This document shows, in pieces, positions 49,401-55,400 of a DNA stretch of 64,000 nucleotides. Where the stretch lies: assembly GCA_013339765.2 (NCBI GenBank), contig CM023453.1:29155868-29219867 (forward strand). Reading direction: 5' to 3'. Source of the stretch: Haemaphysalis longicornis (lineage: Eukaryota > Arthropoda > Arachnida > Ixodida > Ixodidae). A program made the translations under genes and the position numbers. Every line of letters starts with the position of its first letter. The stretch's first letter is position 1. The notes under the pieces are model-generated. The model saw only the letters and a program-made list of their open reading frames with translations. It made no database searches and had not been told where the DNA came from.

Positions 49401-52400
49401 TATGTCGGGGCCACGGAAACAGTACTCCGCTGCCTTCAAACGAAAGGCGATTTTAGCTGCAGAAAGCGTCGGTAACAGTGCAGCCGGGAGGAAGTTTGGC
49501 GTCACCGAGGGAAGCATTCGCGGATGGCGACGACAGAAAGAAGCCCTCTTCGCGTGCAGCGGAACGCGAAGAAGCTTTCGCGGCCCAAAGAATGGGACGT
49601 TTCCGGAAATCGAACTCGCGCTGACGGAGTTCGTACGAGAACAGCGAGCTGCTCATCTGGCTGTGAGCGTGGAGCTCATGCGGGCGAAGGCTCGGGAGCT
49701 TGCAAGAGAAAGAGGGATTCCAAGCTCTACCTTCAAAGCGAGCAAGAACTGGATCCATCACTACATGTGCCGTGCTGGATTTTCGCTGCGGCGGCGAACT
49801 TCGGTTTCGCAGAAGCTCCCCGAAGCATTCGAGGAGTTTGCTCATCAGGCTTTCCAGCGCCAACGTTATTGCGTTGCGCAGATCGAAGGACTTCCACCTA
49901 AGCCAAATCGGCAATGCTGATCAGACGCCAGTTTATTTGGACATGCCATCGCCCCTCACCGTTCACGAAAAGGGGTCGAAACAAGTGTGTGTCCGGACCA
50001 CCGGGAATGAGAAGACGCGAATGACCGTCGTGCTGTCGTGCACGGCAGACGGCCACAAGCTTCCTCCTTATGTGGTCTTCAAGCGCAAGACCGCTTCCTA
50101 AAGGTGAGGACCTGCCAAGAAATGTCATCGTGAGGTGTCATGAGAAAGGTGGATGAATGAGGACCTCGTTCTGGACTGGATCAGGTCGGTGTGGTGCAGG
50201 CGGCCCGGAGCGCTCTTGTCCTTCCCATCCATCCTCGTGCTGGACGCATTTCGCTGCCATTTGGCTGACTCTGTCAAGAAGCTGCTGCGCGATTGCGGCA
50301 CTGAGCTCGTTGTCATCCCGGGCGGGATGACATCGCAACTACAGCCGCTTGATGTCTGTATAAACAAACCTTTCAAAGACGCTGTCAAAAGGTGCTACGC
50401 CGAGTGGATGCGCTCAGGTGAGCCTGCTGTCACACCGACGGGGCGGCTGAAACGGGCATCGCCAGCCACTCTGTGCAAGTGGATTGCGGATGCGTGGGCG
50501 AGCATCTCACAAGAACTTGTATGTCGCTCATTCAAGAAGTGTGGAATATCGAACGCCCTCGATGGTACAGAAGATGACTACCTTTGGGAGGACACCTCGG
50601 ACAAGGAATTGTCGGAAGAAAGCGCGGCCGAGGATGACAGTGATTGAAGTGCGGGGGAGGATATGAATCAATAAATTTTTTTTTCCAATTTTGCATCCCT
50701 AAAATATTACCTCGTATTATATTCGGGTTCGTATTATATGCGGGTTTTTACGGTACTCTATAAGCCGCTTCTCGTGGAGGATAAATGTAACATGATCTGC
50801 GAGCGCTCACCTCGCGACAAGACGACCCAGCATTAAATTTATAGTCCTGTGCTGACTCCCGAGTATAATTTTACATTATCCATCGTACTTATTTCGTAGA
50901 ATGTTTGTGAAATTTATGCCGCATTGGCTTGTCGAGGGTACTGATCAATTTCTGATATGTGATATTGGCAAGCGTGGCAAGCAGTAACTTGCGTGCTGTC
51001 AGGTATGAGATTATATAAGCGCACAAAGCCGATTTACATCATGACCATCGGAGGAAATACTGCTTAGGGAGACACTGCCACTAAATTTCAGGGCAGTGCA
51101 ATTGCAATCAGCTGCTTGCATATGCCGGCTTTCAGGACGCTGGCCTGTGACACACACCTGGCGCTCATACAGACCGAATGTACCACACTAAGATCGCGTC
51201 ATAAACGTTTATACTCGTCCTAAACACACCACGCTTGCAAACAGAGTGCCTGCTTTACATTATTCTGTATTTGGAACGCGTACAAACGGTAAATCGCAGT
51301 CTTGAATGAGCCCCAAAAGCAACGACGACGGGGGGGAGTGGGCCGGAGACTCCCGCGGCTGCTTTCGAAACGGGCCGCTAGGGGGATTTCAGTGGCGCCC
51401 CTACAGGCCGCGCTCGAGGCGTATAGTTCAAGCGCTCAGTGTGCTTCGTCGATCTTTTCCCTGGTTTAGGATTTGGGGTCAGTTGCATTCTTGTTTAGTC
51501 ATTTTACTTGTTGTGGTACTGAACAGTAACGCTAACGCTGGGATAATGCTCGAGAACGTGTGCCAGGTTACGGGAAGTTGCACAGCCTGAAAGGCGGAGT
51601 CCACTGAAATTAACGTGGTGCCAAGGACTTCAATGTGGCTCGTACTTGAGTGTGAAGTGCAGTGTGTATGTCTACGATCGGGGTTCGTGAAGTAAGCCTT
51701 TAGAACCATTGCGATGTTATAGAACGTTTAGTTACTGCTGTGTTCGACACGCCAGGAGTTGTGGCGCGCGTTGCAACACTGTGATGTGTTCAGGCATGGG
51801 CACCTGATAGCAGGACTGGTCACACGAGGAATAATAATTGATGCGTGTAAAGTGAAATTTAGTGTTGATAGCGAGGTGGCGAAACATAGTGACATGCGCC
51901 TCAGGGATTGAAATGGTGCAACGACCACCATCTCGCTTTCTGCAACCTTTGCCGTGACACTCGTTCGTACAATGCAGTTAGCGGATCACAAAGATAATTT
52001 TGGCATTAAAATGGTCAGAAAAAAAAGCACCTGGCAATTGCAGCGTTTCTCTATTTGAAATTGTTTACTGCATTTTACTTTGTCTATATATACAGCCCCA
52101 ATACAATTTAAAAGTTTGCAAGAAGGTAGTGCAGTTTGCACCTTGTGATAGTCTGGTAAAAACACTTTCTCTAAGTAAGTGTTATGGGTATTCCTAACTG
52201 GCTCAAAAGGGTACTTCGCCCCCAAAGTTGATACAAATATGATCTTTTAAGCTCCTAAGATGGCGTATCAAATGTGGACTACTCCAAATCAAGGTTTTTA
52301 GGTTTCTTTTGTTCCGAAATCAAAATTTTGCTGCTCCAAAAACTGCTCCCAAATCTGTTTTGGCTGTCTCACCCCTGATAGCATTGAATGATAGCCGGCT

Positions 52401-55400
52401 GTTGACGTTCTATGGGCACGATACGGAATGAGTTCATGAGAGTGAAGTAAGTAAATTGTACATACGGGTACGTTGGCATGGAAATATTGTCACACAAGCA
52501 GAAGGGCATAGCAATCAGATGCTAGCGTGGAACGTACTGATGTAAACTGTCATTGTCCGTGTTAGTTGTCGTCAAAAGTGACTCCCAAGGTATGTGTGAA
52601 CAGGCAAAGAAAAACCATGGCTGCACAAAGAGACACATGCTGTTCTTTTTTTTAGATGCAGAGCATCTGATTCACTCGCCTTGTCCCTCCGGCGTCGGCG
52701 TCGTTGTCCACCCCTCCCCCCTTCTCCCTGCCGCGCCAGCTGCGCTCTCCGCCGTTCACCCCCTCTCCTCTCCGATAGCGAACTCTCTCTCGCAAGGGGC
52801 ATTGGATTGGATTCGATTCGATTCGATTGGCTTGGATTGGATTAAAGTGGATTGTGTTGGATTGTGTTGCGCCATAGCCGCGGCAGACGCGCTGGGGCCG
52901 GCGCATGTGCAGTACTCTCTCTTCCGCGGTTTCCTCTCCTTCGGGCGCGCTGCGCATATAACCGGTGTGCCGTTCTCCGGCGAAGCAACATCCACGCTTG
53001 GCTCAAACACCTAGAGTCCACGCCGCTTTACAAGTACGCCAACGTCGTCATCGACTGGGACCGGCTTACGCAGTCCCCTCAACGTTATGCGCGCTATAAA
53101 ACGCGGTCCCTTCGCCGCTCCGCCTATGTGTCGCATCTACACAGGGGTTCCCGCGAGGGGAGGTGGGAGTTTTTTCCCCTCCTGTCTGTCTGCAAATACT
53201 TCTTTTAAAGTTTAACTATAGTGGACCAACTCGCTCAACTTTCTGTTCTGCAATGCTACAAATGCACATTAGTTGCTTTGCAGTTATCAGCCATTTTCTA
53301 AGAGTAAAATGTTCTCCCTCCCCCTTCTTTAAGCCTGTAGAAGACAATACCTTACACGCATCTTGTCTGTCGGCCTGCATGACTCTGCAGTAGGCATTGC
53401 AAAAACCTCTTCCTTCTTTTTTAAATCAATGACCAAGAAACTATCAGCTGACGAGGGTGTTTGCTTGCTACAAAATTGTCCCCGACCGCGACCAACTCCC
53501 ACAAAATGTCGTAGAAGTCTTCACTTCTAAGGTATGGAAGACATGACATTAGCACTGCAAGAATGTGCACGGGATGAATGTCCCATTTTCTGTCCTAATG
53601 TCTTCAGCACTGATTTACCAGTTAGCCCCAACTTTCTGCCCTTGATTCACCACTTCCGGGGACGTGTCCTTCTCACGCTGCCCCTGTCTGTGTGGCGCAG
53701 TCGTCACAGGCCACCTTCCAGCAGGACCACGACCCCCTGGCGGGCACGCTGGGTGACGACGACGAGATCTTCACGCTCACGGGGGACATGGTGAGCGAAG
53801 ACTTCAACGACATCCTCAACTGGACGGACAGCCCCGAGGCCCCCTGCTCGCCCACCCGCAGGTCCTCCCCACCCGGCTCCCCTGGCGGAGGCATCCTGGG
53901 TGGGGGACCCAGCGGCCGCCAGTCCCCCTTCCAGCACGGCGGGGCCCTCAGGGTGAGTGAGCACTCCAAAGGGCCGGGGAGGTCCTCTGGTGAATGTCGC
54001 TAGCTTTGTCAGCTTCCTGAATGGTTACGACATACTAGAGTAACACCTCCGCATTACAACATTGTGCTAAGGACGCAGCAGCTCTAGCGGCTGCACTGCA
54101 GATACTGGGTGTCTTCTATGAGATAATTTTTTTTGCATGGGAACACACGAGGACAGCATCGTTGTGCAACGAATCACTGAGCACCAAGGCAGGGTAGTCA
54201 GTCGGGAGTAAAGCTTGGAGATTTGCTCCCGATCTTAACTTGCTGTCTGTCAAATGGGCAAAAACGGAGTCTGGCAGCCATGACTCATTCCGTGAGCCCC
54301 GTGAGTGTCTGCGTAGTGGAGGTTCGAGGGTAACTTGTCCTGGCCGACGTCCTTGAGCGTGTCCCCTTCTTTGCGCGACAGGGACCCGGCAGCGGTGGTG
54401 GCGAGCCCCAGGAAGAACCCATGCAGCTACTGCAACAGCCCCTGGCCCTGGGCTACTACGTCTCCACAGCGCCCACAGGACCCCTGCCCCGGTGGTTCTG
54501 GGCCACGTGCCCGCACCTCAGGGACTCCTGCCCCGTCTTCCTCAAGGTGAGCATGCTTCTTATAAAGAGTGAGGGGAGATCAGGCTGGCCTCCTTGGTGG
54601 GCATCCCTGTGGAGTGCATACCCAGCTTTTAAAGACAAAGTATGGTTGATTAAAAAGATTGCTTTGTCCCAATAACAATGATATCAATTTTATCCCAAAC
54701 TTCAAACAAACGATGGAAATATTGCCGAAAACGTATGAGGCAGTGGCAGCTGCTTTCTAGCGATTTCTCCGAGTTCACACAATCTTGTTTGTGCGATTGG
54801 CGGCCGATGACCTTAGCAACCACCAAGAAACATGCTTTCTGGGCAATTGTTGCGGGGTCTCTAGTTCTGTTTGATTGTATCACTTGAATGCTAACGTACA
54901 GTTAACACACTGACGCCTGTGTCTTTAGTGGTGGCCCATAGTGCATCACTGCAGCGGTAAATTCAAAAGTTTCTCGCTATTCCTTGCTCTCTTTTGTTAT
55001 ATGTATTTTGCGGTTGGAATGGAACTCAGTGAGTTTCCAAAGGCTAGCCCCTTCAAGTTCAACAAAGTTGTATTTTGTCTTCATGGCCCTCTTAATAAGG
55101 TCCGTTTGCGCTTAGCAGCACTAGTGCATCGGGGTTGAGGTTGGCTATGGGAGCTGCCCCAGCCGAGCAGCTGTGTGCGAGCAGGAGGAACGTGCCGTCC
55201 GTGTGAGTGAACTTCCCCTGCTCCCGCATTCCAGAGTGCCCTGCTCCTGCATTGCCCCACGGTGCACCAGAACCACGACGACATCCTGCACGGAAACACC
55301 CACATGCGCAACTACCACCCTCTCGACTCGAACCTGACCACTGACGTGCTACGGTGAGCAGCCAGGGGTGGACATTTTCCCTCTTTGTTTCAGGGGGGCT

